Shown: positions 39,069-47,032, numbered from the stretch's first letter. The stretch: 61,637 nt of DNA from Streptomyces oryzae (GCF_017676365.1 NZ_JADKMA010000017.1:1-61637); one strand, 5' to 3'. Translations and numbers: made by a program. Notes: a model not told the origin generated them from the sequence alone.

Positions 39069-39566
39069 CTAGGAGGCGCTTTCGGGCTTGCCGCCCCGGC
39101 CGCCACTGGCGGCCTTGCCGCCCGCACCGGCCTCGCCGCCGTCCGCGTCCTTCGCGGCGCACTTCGCGCACTGGCCGAAGATCGCGAAGTGCTTCATGTC
39201 CGTCTCGAAGCCGAAGCGCTCCCGCAGGGCCGCGGTGAACGGCTCGGCGACGGACAGCTCGGCCTCGATCACATCGGTGCAGTCCCGGCAGACCAGGTGC
39301 ATGTGGTGGTGCCGGTCGGCCAGGTGGTAGGTGGGCGCGCCGTGCCCCAGGTGCGCGTGGGAGACCAGCCCCAGCTCCTCCAGGAGCTCCAGCGTGCGGT
39401 AGACCGTCGAGATGTTGACGCTGCCGGCCGTGCGGCGGACCTCGGCGAGGATGTCGTCGGGGGTGGAGTGCTCCAGCTTGTCCACGGCCTCCAGCACGAG
39501 CTGGCGCTGCGGAGTGAGCCGGTATCCGCGCGCCCGAAGGTCGCTCTGCCAGTCGGTGGTAGCCAC
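39069..39566 (-). CDS. nur: Nickel-responsive Fur-family regulator Nur
   Basis: A 165-residue Fur protein with winged helix LRARGYRLTPQRQLVLEAVD, NISTVYRTLELLEELGLVSH and the metal-binding part YHLADRHHHMHLVCRDC, HFAIFGQCAKC. The sequence is very close to what I recall for S. coelicolor Nur, which represses nickel uptake and iron SOD genes when nickel is bound. It has a longer Gly/Ala/Lys tail. The GTG start at 39566 lacks a good Shine-Dalgarno; just upstream the TnpB element ends (39577-39599), so its native promoter has probably been replaced or shortened. Two CxxC motifs (CRDC, CAKC) give a structural zinc site. Confidence 0.9.
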   Translation of the reverse strand: MATTDWQSDLRARGYRLTPQRQLVLEAVDKLEHSTPDDILAEVRRTAGSVNISTVYRTLELLEELGLVSHAHLGHGAPTYHLADRHHHMHLVCRDCTDVIEAELSVAEPFTAALRERFGFETDMKHFAIFGQCAKCAAKDADGGEAGAGGKAASGGRGGKPESAS

Positions 39567-39576
39567 GCCGTCCAGT

Positions 39577-40400
39577 TTGACATCCCTCGCCTACCTAAAG
39601 GAGGGCGAGCCCCGCCTGCTGCCCGGTTGCCGGGTGCTGCTTCGGGTGGGTTCCTGTTTCCTTGCGCTGTGCCGGGACGAGCCCCGGTCTTACCTGCGCT
39701 CAGCAGGCTGTCACGGCCAGTCCGGCCGCCTTGGCGACGTTGACCGCCGCGTTGATGTCCCGGTCCAGGACGGTCCGACATTCTCGGCACGTCCAGGTAC
39801 GGACGTGGAGGGGTTTGGGGCCGTCCTTTACGCCGCAGGCCGAGCAGACCCGTGAGGTCGGCTCGAACCTGCCGATGCGCACGAAAGTGCGCCCGTACCG
39901 GCTGGCCTTGTATTCGAGCATGGTCACGAACTGTGACCAGCCGGCATCGTGTACAGACTTGGCCAGACGCGTACGGGTGAGCCCCTTGACCGCCAGGTCC
40001 TCCACCGCGACGGCTTGGTTCTCGCGGATCAGCTTGGTGGAGAGCTGGTGGTGGTGCTCGCGGCGCGCGTCGGCCACCCGCGCGTGAGCGCTGGCGACGC
40101 GGATCCGGGCCTTGTTCCGGTTGGCGCTGCCCTTCTCCTTGCGGGAGAGGGCACGCTGAGCTTTCTTGAGCTGCTTCTCGGCCCGGCGCAAAAAGCGGGG
40201 GCTGTCGATCTTTGTTCCGTCGGACAGGACCGCGAAGTGTCCCAGGCCCAGGTCTATGCCGACCTGGGGCGTGACGGAGGGGCCGGTCTCGACTACGAAC
40301 GACGCAAAGTAGCGGCCCGCACTGTCCTTGATCACGGTCACCGTGGACGGGGTGGACGGCAGGGTGCGGGACCAGGTCTGGGCCGAAGGCCTGGCGTACA
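39577..40400 (-). mobile_element. IS200/IS605-type TnpB-only element, 5' truncated
   Basis: A single truncated tnpB is bracketed by the LAETG gene terminator on one side and nur on the other. The 3' side continues about 120 bp beyond the tnpB stop and ends near a GGATGTCAA motif directly before nur, which resembles the right end of Streptomyces IS1341-like elements, and should include the omega-RNA scaffold. No TnpA gene or left end was found; the left boundary is uncertain. Confidence 0.6.
39700..40376 (-). pseudogene. tnpB: Truncated TnpB RNA-guided nuclease
   Basis: About 225 recognisable residues match the C-terminal two thirds of TnpB: a beta-barrel part (PSTPSTVTVIKDSAGRYFAS), RuvC-I with Asp in VGIDLGLGHFAVLSDG, a helical insert (FLRRAEKQLKKAQRALSRKE), RuvC-II with Glu in AVAVEDLAVKGL, the zinc ribbon CSACG...CREC and RuvC-III Asp in DRDINAAVNVAKAAG. 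All catalytic residues are intact, but the N-terminal wedge/REC part (about 150 residues) is missing. The frame is closed by TGA right after VTAC; the following codons still read AQVRPGLVPAQRKETGTHP, a typical TnpB tail, so a nonsense mutation is likely. Confidence 0.75.
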
Positions 40401-40408
40401 AACGGCGC

Positions 40409-40439
40409 GGGTCCAGGTGCCCCCGTGGCACCCGGACCC
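40409..40439 (-). terminator. Hairpin after the LAETG protein gene
   Basis: GGGTCC-a-GGTGCC-cccgt-GGCACC-c-GGACCC forms a two-part perfect stem, 24 bp past the stop codon of the minus-strand wall-protein gene. Confidence 0.75.
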
Positions 40440-40462
40440 GCTGTACCGGAAGGAGCCGATGA

Positions 40463-41281
40463 TCAGCTCTGGCCGGCCTTCTTCCGCTTGGCCAGGAACA
40501 GGGCGGCGCCACCGATCACGACCAGGGCACCCGCACCGCCGACGAGCAGCGGGGTGTTGGAGTTGCCACCGGTCTCGGCGAGGTCGCCGTCCTTGCCGCT
40601 GTCGCCCTTGTCGGAACCGCCGTTGGGCGCCGGGGTGTTGGCGTCGGAGGCGTCGTCGCTGGGCTTCGACGGCTTGCTGGTGGGCTTCTGAGAGGGCTCC
40701 GAGGGCTTGCTGGTGGGCTTCTCGGTCGGCTTCTCAGTGGGCTTCTGGGTCGGCTTGTCGGGGTCCCAGTCCGGAGCGTCGACCGAGTAGTTCATGGTCT
40801 TGGTGTTGTTGCTCGGGTCCGGGTCCGGCTTGTCGCCCTTGATGCTGGTGCGCAGCGTCTGCTTCTTGCCGGAGATGTAGCCCGGGACGTCGACCTTCTC
40901 GATCTCGTCGCCGTCGCCCGCCAGGTCGACCGTGACGACGACCTGCTTCTCCGTGACGGACTTGACGGTGAAGTTGTGCTTGTCGTTCGAGGCGTCCTCG
41001 TCGAACGTCGGCTTCTTCTTGGTGTCGAAGTGGATGTTCTTGACTGCGGTCACCGTGAGGGTGGCCTTGGTGGCCTCGGGGCCGTAGCTGCCCAGGTTGA
41101 TCCCGAAGCCGCCCCTGACCTCGCCAGTGCCCTTGTTGTACAGGAAGCCGGTCGCGGCGCCCGAGTTGAGGTCGGCGCCGCCGGCCGCGAACGCACTGCC
41201 TGCGGTGGCGAACTGAGTGACCGCCAGCCCGCCGACCAGCGCGACGGTGGCGGCTGCGGAAGTGATGCGAGAACGATTCAC
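40463..41281 (-). CDS. Sortase-anchored (LAETG) wall protein
   Basis: A 272-residue exported protein: signal peptide (ATVALVGGLAVTQFATAGSAFA), a beta-rich body of about 140 residues (ATLTVTAVKNIHFDTKKK, VKSVTEKQVVVTVDLAGDGD), a Lys/Pro/Ser/Thr repeat stalk (KPTEKPTEKPTSKPSEPSQ) and a C-terminal sorting signal: LAETGG, a hydrophobic helix and the tail KRKKAGQS. Class E-type sortases of actinobacteria recognise LAxTG motifs, so the protein should be covalently attached to the wall. Function of the body is unknown. GTG 41281; AAGG upstream. It is not related in function to the adjacent TnpB element. Confidence 0.9.
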   Translation of the reverse strand: MNRSRITSAAATVALVGGLAVTQFATAGSAFAAGGADLNSGAATGFLYNKGTGEVRGGFGINLGSYGPEATKATLTVTAVKNIHFDTKKKPTFDEDASNDKHNFTVKSVTEKQVVVTVDLAGDGDEIEKVDVPGYISGKKQTLRTSIKGDKPDPDPSNNTKTMNYSVDAPDWDPDKPTQKPTEKPTEKPTSKPSEPSQKPTSKPSKPSDDASDANTPAPNGGSDKGDSGKDGDLAETGGNSNTPLLVGGAGALVVIGGAALFLAKRKKAGQS

Positions 41282-41665
41282 AGAAGAGCCTTTTCCCCGT
41301 TAGGGCAGCCGAGCGCAGCGGCGAGCGGGCGCGGGAAACGCGCAACTCGGCCTCACCGGCGCTCGTGCCGGTGAATGGATTAACGCCATTCTTATCACTC
41401 GGGGGCACGCATTAGCTCGTCGACGCAGGGTGACAAGCGGAGAGCCCAGCGTGTGCAAACCCGCTCTGACCTGCGGTTTTGTCGCGTTCTCAGCGCAAAA
41501 AAAGAGTTCCCGAACCGCGCATGAACAAGGCGCTATTTCACAGCTTTCACATTCGTGACACCGTCGAGACGTCCGATGACTTGTCAGTTCCGCTCGCGAC
41601 GGGGTTTGTTCAGCAAACAACAATCGGCAGGCGGGCAGCTGTCCGTGGGCAGCTGCCCGAAAGCG
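41282..41665. other. Long A/T-richer intergenic region
   Basis: 384 bp between the LAETG gene and the nitrobindin-like gene, both on the minus strand. It contains a TGATAAGAAT -10-like element near 41390 for the LAETG gene and a run of seven A residues near 41500. No gene with a ribosome binding site is seen; an RNA gene cannot be excluded. Confidence 0.5.
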
Positions 41666-42229
41666 TCAGCGGAAAAAGGCGATTCCGTCGTCGGGAAGAT
41701 CCACGACGTCCTTGGCCCATTCCTTGGGGTCGACGACCTTCTTCAAGTGCGCCGACATGTAGGGCCGCAGCGGCACTTCGGGCGTGGCCTTCTCGCCCAC
41801 CCACATCAGATCGCCGTTGACGTAGCCGTACAGCCGCTTGCCCCCGCTGTACTCACCAGCGGCGGCGGTCCTGGCCACCGCGTCGGTCGCCAGATCGATC
41901 TGCGGCTTCTTCTCGGCCAGCTCGCCGTACCAGACCTCCGCGATGCCCTGGTCCCGGATCATGACGACCTCGACCTTGCGGTCGCTGTCGATCCGCCAGT
42001 AGCCCGTCTCGGTCTCCAGGGGGCGGACCTTCTTGCCCTCCGCGTCCAGCTCCCAGGAGTGTGAGACGTACTCCAGGAAGTCACGGCCGTCGTGGGTGAA
42101 GGTGACCTCCTGCCCGAAGTTGCACTTGTCCTGTCCCTCGAACTCCGCCACTCCCGCACCGGTCCAGTTGCCGAGGAGGAAGGCGAGGGGGACGAGGTCC
42201 GGGTGGAGGTCGGACGGAATCTCGATCAT
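41666..42229 (-). CDS. Nitrobindin/FABP-like beta-barrel protein (DUF1794)
   Basis: A 187-residue protein with the nitrobindin signature GNWTGAGVAEF near residue 20 and a ten-stranded barrel pattern: QEVTFTHDGRDFLEYVSHSW, ETGYWRIDSDRKVEVVMI, IAEVWYGELAEKKPQIDL, GGKRLYGYVNGDLMWVGE. Bacterial members bind haem through a C-terminal His, here probably in MSAHLKKV, and may handle nitrogen oxides. No partner gene identifies its role. It is preceded on the same strand by a small membrane protein and a sulfur-related block. Confidence 0.88.
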   Translation of the reverse strand: MIEIPSDLHPDLVPLAFLLGNWTGAGVAEFEGQDKCNFGQEVTFTHDGRDFLEYVSHSWELDAEGKKVRPLETETGYWRIDSDRKVEVVMIRDQGIAEVWYGELAEKKPQIDLATDAVARTAAAGEYSGGKRLYGYVNGDLMWVGEKATPEVPLRPYMSAHLKKVVDPKEWAKDVVDLPDDGIAFFR

Positions 42230-42270
42230 GGAGCTGGTCGATCCCTAGCTGTGGCGGGGGCGGCGAGCGC

Positions 42271-42372
42271 TCAGCGCTGGCCCTGGTAGAGCTTCTTGAA
42301 GGTCAGCCCGGCGAAGGCCACGGTGCCGACGCAGACCAGGACCATCAGGGCGGTGAAGAATGCCTCAAGCAC
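42271..42372 (-). CDS. 33-residue single-helix membrane protein
   Basis: A short gene missed by length filters. GTG 42372 is preceded by AAGGAG at proper distance; the product reads MLEAFFTALMVLVCVGTVAF then AGLTFKKLYQGQR, one transmembrane helix with a basic C-terminal tail. It sits 41 bp upstream of the nitrobindin-like gene, same strand, and may be co-transcribed. The function is unknown. Confidence 0.7.
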   Translation of the reverse strand: MLEAFFTALMVLVCVGTVAFAGLTFKKLYQGQR

Positions 42373-42490
42373 GGGGTGGCTCTCCTTGCGCGGTGTTCGG
42401 TGACCCGGCCGAGTCTAGTCGTGGTCGCGGAGTGCGGCCCTCCGAGGGGCCCTCAGTGGACGGTGGGGCCCTCTGTGGATGGTGGGCCCC

Positions 42491-42859
42491 TCAGTAGACG
42501 AGCGCCTGCACGCCCTCGGGCATGATCTCGCTCACGAAGAGCTGGGCGCCCGCGATCCGGACCCCCTCGATCACGTCCTTCTCCTCGATGCCCCGGCGGG
42601 CCGCGCACTGGGCGCACAGAGTGATCCGGCCGCTCGCCTGCACCGCGGCCATCAGATCGGGCAGCGGCGCCGCGTGCGGCAGCTCGAACTCCGCCGCGCG
42701 GCCCGGGAGGGCGAACCAGGCGGACTCGCCGGTCAGCCACAGGCTGACTTCGGTGCCGCTGGCCGCCGCGACGGAGGCGACCGTGAACGCCTGCGAACAC
42801 CTCTCGGGTGCGTCCGCGCCCGCGGTGACCTTGATGACGAGCTTGCTGCGCGATGCCAT
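42491..42859 (-). CDS. DsrE/DsrF-like sulfur relay family protein
   Basis: A 122-residue protein of the DsrE/DsrF-like fold: KLVIKVTAGADAPERCSQAF, GTEVSLWLTGESAWFALPG and a conserved Cys pair in ITLCAQCAARRGI, followed by EGVRIAGAQLFVSEIMP. The Cys pair could carry persulfide sulfur. It lies downstream of the sulfurtransferase/DUF1416 genes and after a strong terminator, so it has its own promoter. Role in sulfur transfer is inferred from fold and context. Confidence 0.85.
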   Translation of the reverse strand: MASRSKLVIKVTAGADAPERCSQAFTVASVAAASGTEVSLWLTGESAWFALPGRAAEFELPHAAPLPDLMAAVQASGRITLCAQCAARRGIEEKDVIEGVRIAGAQLFVSEIMPEGVQALVY

Positions 42860-42872
42860 ACGTCCAGCATAT

Positions 42873-42922
42873 GGGGGCTCCGTCCCTGGGCCCCGGCGCC
42901 GGGACCCAGGGACGGAGCCCCC
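42873..42922 (-). terminator. 18-bp perfect stem terminator after DUF1416
   Basis: GGGGGCTCCGTCCCTGGG (42873-42890) pairs exactly with CCCAGGGACGGAGCCCCC (42905-42922). It ends the sulfurtransferase-DUF1416 operon before the DsrE-like gene. Confidence 0.85.
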
Positions 42923-42936
42923 GGGGAAGAGCTGGG

Positions 42937-43224
42937 TCAGACCGCGATGGTGACCTCGGCCAGGCCGCCGTTCTGGGCGACCACGGTGCGGTCGGCGGTA
43001 CCGCCGGGCACCAGCGCGCGGACCGTCCAGGTGCCCTCGGCGGCGTAGAAGCGGAACTGGCCGGTGGCGGAGGTCGGGACCTCCGCGGTGAACTCGCCGG
43101 TCGAGTCCAGCAGCCGCACGTAACCGGTGACGGGCTCGCCGTCACGGGTCACATTGCCCTGGATGGTGGTCTCGCCCGGCTTGATGGTGGAGGCGTCGGG
43201 GCCGCCGGTCTGTGCTCCGCACAT
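42937..43224 (-). CDS. DUF1416 family protein
   Basis: A 95-residue protein beginning MCGAQTGGPDASTIKPGETT, the conserved start of DUF1416, with VTRDGEPVTGYVRLLDSTGE, GQFRFYAAEGTWTVRAL and a C-terminal strand; the fold is a small prealbumin/CarbopepD-like beta-sandwich. In actinobacteria DUF1416 is nearly always encoded behind a thiosulfate sulfurtransferase, as here (38-bp gap), so it is probably involved in sulfur metabolism; its Cys2 is striking in this regard. Biochemical role unknown. Confidence 0.93.
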   Translation of the reverse strand: MCGAQTGGPDASTIKPGETTIQGNVTRDGEPVTGYVRLLDSTGEFTAEVPTSATGQFRFYAAEGTWTVRALVPGGTADRTVVAQNGGLAEVTIAV

Positions 43225-43262
43225 GAGAGGTGTTCCGTCCTTTCGGGAGGTGCCGCGAGGGG

Positions 43263-44099
43263 TCAGTTGGAGCCCAGCTCGACGGGCACGCCGACGAGGG
43301 AGCCGTACTCGGTCCAGGAGCCGTCGTAGTTCTTGACGTTCTGCTGGCCCAGGAGCTCGTGCAGTACGAACCAGGTGTGCGCGGAGCGCTCACCGATGCG
43401 GCAGTAGGCGATGGTGTCCTTGCCCAGGTCGACGCCCTCGGCCTCGTACAGCTCCTTGAGCTCGTCGTCGGACTTGAAGGTGCCGTCGTCGTTGGCCGAC
43501 TTCGACCAGGGGATGTTGCGCGCGCTGGGCACGTGGCCCGGACGCTGCGACTGCTCCTGCGGCAGGTGCGCGGGGGCCAGCAGCTTGCCGCTGAACTCGT
43601 CGGGGGAGCGGACGTCCACCAGGTTCTTGGCGCCGATGGCGTCGACGACCTCGTCGCGGAAGGCGCGGATGGAGGTGTCCTGCGGCTTGGCCTGGTACTG
43701 GGTGGCCGGGCGCTCGGGGACCTCGGCGACCAGGTCGCGGGAGTCCAGCTCCCACTTCTTGCGGCCGCCGTCGAGGAGCTTGACGTCCTGGTGGCCGTAG
43801 AGCTTGAAGTACCAGTAGGCGTAGGAGGCGAACCAGTTGTTGTTGCCGCCGTAGAGCACGACCGTGTCGTCGTTGGCGATGCCCTTGGCGGACAGGAGCT
43901 TCTCGAAGCCCTCCTGGTCCACGAAGTCACGGCGCACCGGGTCCTGGAGGTCCTGCTTCCAGTCGATGCGGATCGCGTTCTTGATGTGGTTCTTGTCGTA
44001 GGCCGAGGTGTCCTCGTCGACCTCGACGAGCACCACCTTCGGGTCGTCGATGTGGGCCTCGACCCAGTCTGCGTCGACCAGAACGTCGCTGCGGCTCAT
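43263..44099 (-). CDS. cysA: Thiosulfate sulfurtransferase (rhodanese)
   Basis: A 278-residue tandem-rhodanese protein: an inactive N-terminal domain (DVLVDADWVEAHIDDPKVVL, GNNNWFASYAYWYFKLYG) and an active C-terminal domain with the cysteine loop DTIAYCRIGERSAHTWFVL, the persulfide-forming Cys at about residue 233. It transfers sulfane sulfur from thiosulfate to thiophilic acceptors. Closest in kind to the CysA/SseA enzymes of actinobacteria. Upstream lies a leader peptide with two Cys codons (44320-44403) that may couple expression to cysteine supply. Followed by DUF1416 in the same operon. Confidence 0.95.
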   Translation of the reverse strand: MSRSDVLVDADWVEAHIDDPKVVLVEVDEDTSAYDKNHIKNAIRIDWKQDLQDPVRRDFVDQEGFEKLLSAKGIANDDTVVLYGGNNNWFASYAYWYFKLYGHQDVKLLDGGRKKWELDSRDLVAEVPERPATQYQAKPQDTSIRAFRDEVVDAIGAKNLVDVRSPDEFSGKLLAPAHLPQEQSQRPGHVPSARNIPWSKSANDDGTFKSDDELKELYEAEGVDLGKDTIAYCRIGERSAHTWFVLHELLGQQNVKNYDGSWTEYGSLVGVPVELGSN

Positions 44100-44319
44100 G
44101 CTGTCTCTCCTCGTGAGGTGGGTGGATGCGGCGGAGGGCGAACTGGGGTGCGCGCACGCGGCGGCGCCGATACGGTCGGGCGCACGGCGGAGTGCGGCCG
44201 TGCGCGGCGGTGCGCGGGGAGACGTACGCGGAAAACTGCTCTGCGGCGCGCTGCGAATGCCGGAGGCGCTGGGCGCGGGGGCGCTGCGGCACCGGCGGAA
44301 CGCGCGGACGGTCAGCGGG

Positions 44320-44403
44320 TCAGCGGGAGCCGCGACAGAGCATGGCGGCGATGCGGCACAGGTCCACTGCCCGGCGCTTCGTGAGGTCCGCCTGTCGCTT
44401 CAT
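44320..44403 (-). CDS. Cysteine-containing leader peptide of the sulfurtransferase operon
   Basis: A 27-residue ORF starting MKRQADLTKRRAVDLC and continuing RIAAMLCRGSR, on the same strand and 220 bp upstream of the sulfurtransferase. It belongs to the family of actinobacterial putative leader peptides with closely spaced Cys codons (here LCRIAAMLC) placed upstream of sulfur-assimilation genes. Slow decoding of the Cys codons when cysteine is scarce would change folding of the downstream leader. The space 44100-44319 holds no other gene and is the candidate attenuator region. Confidence 0.85.
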   Translation of the reverse strand: MKRQADLTKRRAVDLCRIAAMLCRGSR

Positions 44404-44564
44404 GAGCTCGATCGTAAGGACGACTGCGGGGCCCTGTCACCGCCGATCCGCCATATGAGACGCGATCGTCCACCATGCGGGAAGCGATCGCTTGGAGGGG
44501 GGCCGCTCCCGGTGCCTGTGAGCCCGGCTGTCTCGGATACCGGACCACTGATCTCGCGCCGGTT

Positions 44565-44640
44565 GCGCCCCGTAAGGGGCGCGGGGAACTGCGCGACCAG
44601 CCAGAACGAACCCGCAGACTGCAACGAACAGTCAGGGGCA
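44565..44640 (+). repeat. Dispersed Streptomyces hairpin repeat (copy 2)
   Basis: GCGCCCC-gtaa-GGGGCGC followed by GGGGAACTGCGCGACCAGCC and AACCCGCAG, nearly the same as the module at 9188. It lies just after the LmeA-like gene end on the minus strand and may terminate transcription. Confidence 0.8.
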
Positions 44641-44657
44641 GCCCGTGCCCAGCAATC

Positions 44658-45374
44658 TCAGCCGGCCAGGTTCACATGGGTGCCCGCCATGGAGACGTCC
44701 ACGCCACCCTTCGTGGCCACCACCTTCTCCAGCTTCAGCCCCTCCGGCAGCTGATCGATCTGCCGCTCGAAGTCGATCTTCTTACGGATCGCCTTCTCGA
44801 CGCCGGGCACCTTCGACCCGGGTACCGAATCCGCATGCAACCGCACCGTGTCCCCACCCGACACACTGACGGTGCTGTAGACGCTGCGCTCGACGGCGCG
44901 GCCCACCAGCGGGAGGGCGACGCTGGCGGTGACCTTCACCTGGTCCTTGCCGGAAGTGCTCTTGCCGCCGTAGCTGACCCGCACACCCTCGTCCGCTGCG
45001 TTGGACAGATCGGCGTAGGAGAGGTGCACGGTTCCGGTGGCCCGGTCGGCGACGGCCGAGCTGTAGTTGTCCGCCAGCTTCACATCCTCGGCCTCCATGG
45101 AGACCTTGCTCAGCCGCACCTGGCGGCCCTGTGCCGTGGCGGTCACGCCGTCGACCTCGACGGTCACCTTGTCCAGGTCCTTGGCGGCGATCTGGGTCAG
45201 AAAGGGGAAACCCCCGATGGACACGGACGGATCGCCGGACGAGGCCGAGCCCAGCTGGCCCTTCAGCTTCTTGGCCACCTCGTCCTCAGCGAGGTTCACC
45301 GCGATGCGGTCGGCCGCCACGAAGAGCCCGGCGAGTACCACCAGGATCACAAGCCCTATGCGTAGTGCGCGCAT
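44658..45374 (-). CDS. LmeA-like DUF2993 membrane-anchored lipid-binding protein
   Basis: A 238-residue protein with an N-terminal signal anchor (RIGLVILVVLAGLFVAADRIA), then NLAEDEVAKKLKGQLGSAS and a tubular-lipid-binding (DUF2993) body: GGFPFLTQIAAKDLDKVTVE, KVSMEAEDVKLADNYS, VKVTASVALPLVGRAVE and the end KVVATKGGVDVSMAGTHVNL. Mycobacterial LmeA binds phospholipid and supports lipomannan elongation; the streptomycete member likely handles envelope lipids. ATG 45374. It is separated from the next gene by about 120 bp. Confidence 0.88.
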   Translation of the reverse strand: MRALRIGLVILVVLAGLFVAADRIAVNLAEDEVAKKLKGQLGSASSGDPSVSIGGFPFLTQIAAKDLDKVTVEVDGVTATAQGRQVRLSKVSMEAEDVKLADNYSSAVADRATGTVHLSYADLSNAADEGVRVSYGGKSTSGKDQVKVTASVALPLVGRAVERSVYSTVSVSGGDTVRLHADSVPGSKVPGVEKAIRKKIDFERQIDQLPEGLKLEKVVATKGGVDVSMAGTHVNLAG

Positions 45375-45493
45375 CGTGTCCGTATCCCCCCAGAATCGCT
45401 GCCCACAAGTCGGCTGGCTAGCTGCGAGCGTAACCCGCGGGGAGCTCCGTCAGGCCGGGGGCTGCTGTGGCGGCTGAGGTTGGTGGGGCGTTG

Positions 45494-46756
45494 TTACATC
45501 ACGGTACGGCCCAGCAGATAGAGGGCGGGGGTGGCCAGTGTGAGGGGGAGGGCGACGCCCGCCGTCATGTGCACGAACCGGGAGGGCCAGTCGTAGCTGG
45601 CCACCCGCAGACCGAGCAGCGCGCACACGCCGGCCCCCAGGCCGAGCTGCGCGGCGGGCACCGGGTCCACCCCGTTCAGCTGGCCCGTCCCGGCTCCGGC
45701 CGCCGCCGCGGCGGCGAGCGCGAGCAGGACCGAGAGCGGCGCGGGAAGCGGTACGGCGCGTGCCAGAGCGCCCACCGCGACGGCTGCGGCTCCCACCGTG
45801 ACGGCCTCGGGCTCGGTCGCGAGCAGCCCGCCGGCCAGTACCGTCAGGCCGGTGGCGGCGAAGCCCGCGGTGAGCGCGTAGAGGCGCTCGTCGGGGCTGG
45901 AGTTGTTGCGCAACTGCAGCACGAGGGAGAGGACGCACCAGACACCGGCTGCGCCGAGCAGCACCGTGGGCGCGTTGTCCTTGCCGTCCGTGAGCAGCAG
46001 CCCGGCGTCGGCCGTCAGCCCCGCCACGAACGCGAGGGCGATGCCCTGCCGGGCCGGCCACATCCCGTTGAGCCGGTACCAGCCGGCCGCCGTCAGCGCC
46101 TGGAGCAGCACCAGCGCACCGGCGAGCGCCCACTGCCCCAGCGGCGCCGCCCCCGCGAGCAGCGCAGCCAGCACCGTGGTGACGGCAGCGGGCCGGAACC
46201 CGGGCGCGATGATCGGCGAGCCGGTGCGGGGCCGCGTTCCCGGTGCGGGGGCGGCGGCCGCCTGTGGGGGCGGTGGTGCGGCGTCGTACGGCTGGGGTTG
46301 CTGTTGCGCGTACGGCTCGGGCTGCGGCTGAGACTGAGGCTGAGGGGATGCGTAGGGCTGCTGAGGCTGGGCGTGCGGCTGAGGGGATGCGTACGGCTGG
46401 GGCTGGGGCATCGGCTGTGGCTGGGAGTGGTCTTCCGGCGGCAGGGGGCCGGGCGCCCCGTACCCGGCCGGTCCGGTGGGCTCGGGGAGGGGCTGGTGCG
46501 CGGTCTGGGCCCCGTTGGGGAGCATGCCGGTGCCCTCCCACGAGCTCCCGTACGCGGGCTGCGTGGCCTGGGGGTGAGGGGGCACGTCGGCGCGGGTCAC
46601 CTCGTACGTGACGTCGTACGCCGAGTCGTACGTCCCGTCGTACACCTCGTACGCGCCCTCGTACCCAGGCAGCGGCCCGCCCTCGGGCTGCGGGAGGGGG
46701 CGGCCGTACTCGTCGTACGCGCCGCGGTAGGGGTCCTCGTACCGGCCGTCGTTCAT
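45494..46756 (-). CDS. Multi-pass membrane protein with Pro/Gln/Tyr-rich cytoplasmic N-terminus
   Basis: A 420-residue protein. About the first 190 residues are low-complexity with EYGRPLPQPEGG, EGAYEVYDGTYDSAYDVTYE and many PQPQPYASPQ repeats; the remainder has about nine to ten hydrophobic segments (for example GQWALAGALVLLQALTAAGW, LNGMWPARQGIALAFVAGL, LSVLLALAAAAAAGAG). I do not recognise a family with known function; streptomycetes have such proteins encoded next to MoaD. The ATG overlaps the moaD-like stop by 4 nt, so the two are translated together. Confidence 0.85.
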   Translation of the reverse strand: MNDGRYEDPYRGAYDEYGRPLPQPEGGPLPGYEGAYEVYDGTYDSAYDVTYEVTRADVPPHPQATQPAYGSSWEGTGMLPNGAQTAHQPLPEPTGPAGYGAPGPLPPEDHSQPQPMPQPQPYASPQPHAQPQQPYASPQPQSQPQPEPYAQQQPQPYDAAPPPPQAAAAPAPGTRPRTGSPIIAPGFRPAAVTTVLAALLAGAAPLGQWALAGALVLLQALTAAGWYRLNGMWPARQGIALAFVAGLTADAGLLLTDGKDNAPTVLLGAAGVWCVLSLVLQLRNNSSPDERLYALTAGFAATGLTVLAGGLLATEPEAVTVGAAAVAVGALARAVPLPAPLSVLLALAAAAAAGAGTGQLNGVDPVPAAQLGLGAGVCALLGLRVASYDWPSRFVHMTAGVALPLTLATPALYLLGRTVM

Positions 46757-47019
46757 CGGGCGCCGCCTGCGAAGGGGGGAAGGACCTCGACGGTGCCGCC
46801 GTCGTGGAGCCGGACGGTCTCGTGGGCGCGGGTGCCGACCGGGTCGCCGTCCACCAGGAAGGAGCAGCGCAGCAGTACGCGGGCGAACTCGGGCTGCTCC
46901 GCGTGTGTCTCGCGGGCGCGCTGGAGCGCGTCCGCCAGGGTGCCGGCGTCGTACGGCTCCTCGGCGGTGCCTGCCGCGGCCTTCGCCGCCGCCCAGTAGC
47001 GGATCGTGCCGCTGGCCAT
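46753..47019 (-). CDS. MoaD/ThiS-family sulfur carrier-like protein
   Basis: An 88-residue ubiquitin-fold protein: GTIRYWAAAKAAAGTAEEPY, LADALQRARETHAEQPEFA, VLLRCSFLVDGDP and VEVLPPFAGGAR. Sulfur carriers end in Gly-Gly; here two residues (Ala-Arg) follow the GG, so processing or a non-carrier function must be assumed. It is 13 bp downstream of the alpha/beta hydrolase gene and overlaps the membrane protein, a three-gene operon. ATG 47019. The other sulfur-related genes of this window are 2.6 kb away. Confidence 0.88.
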   Translation of the reverse strand: MASGTIRYWAAAKAAAGTAEEPYDAGTLADALQRARETHAEQPEFARVLLRCSFLVDGDPVGTRAHETVRLHDGGTVEVLPPFAGGAR

Positions 47020-47032
47020 GGTGGAGTCCCTC

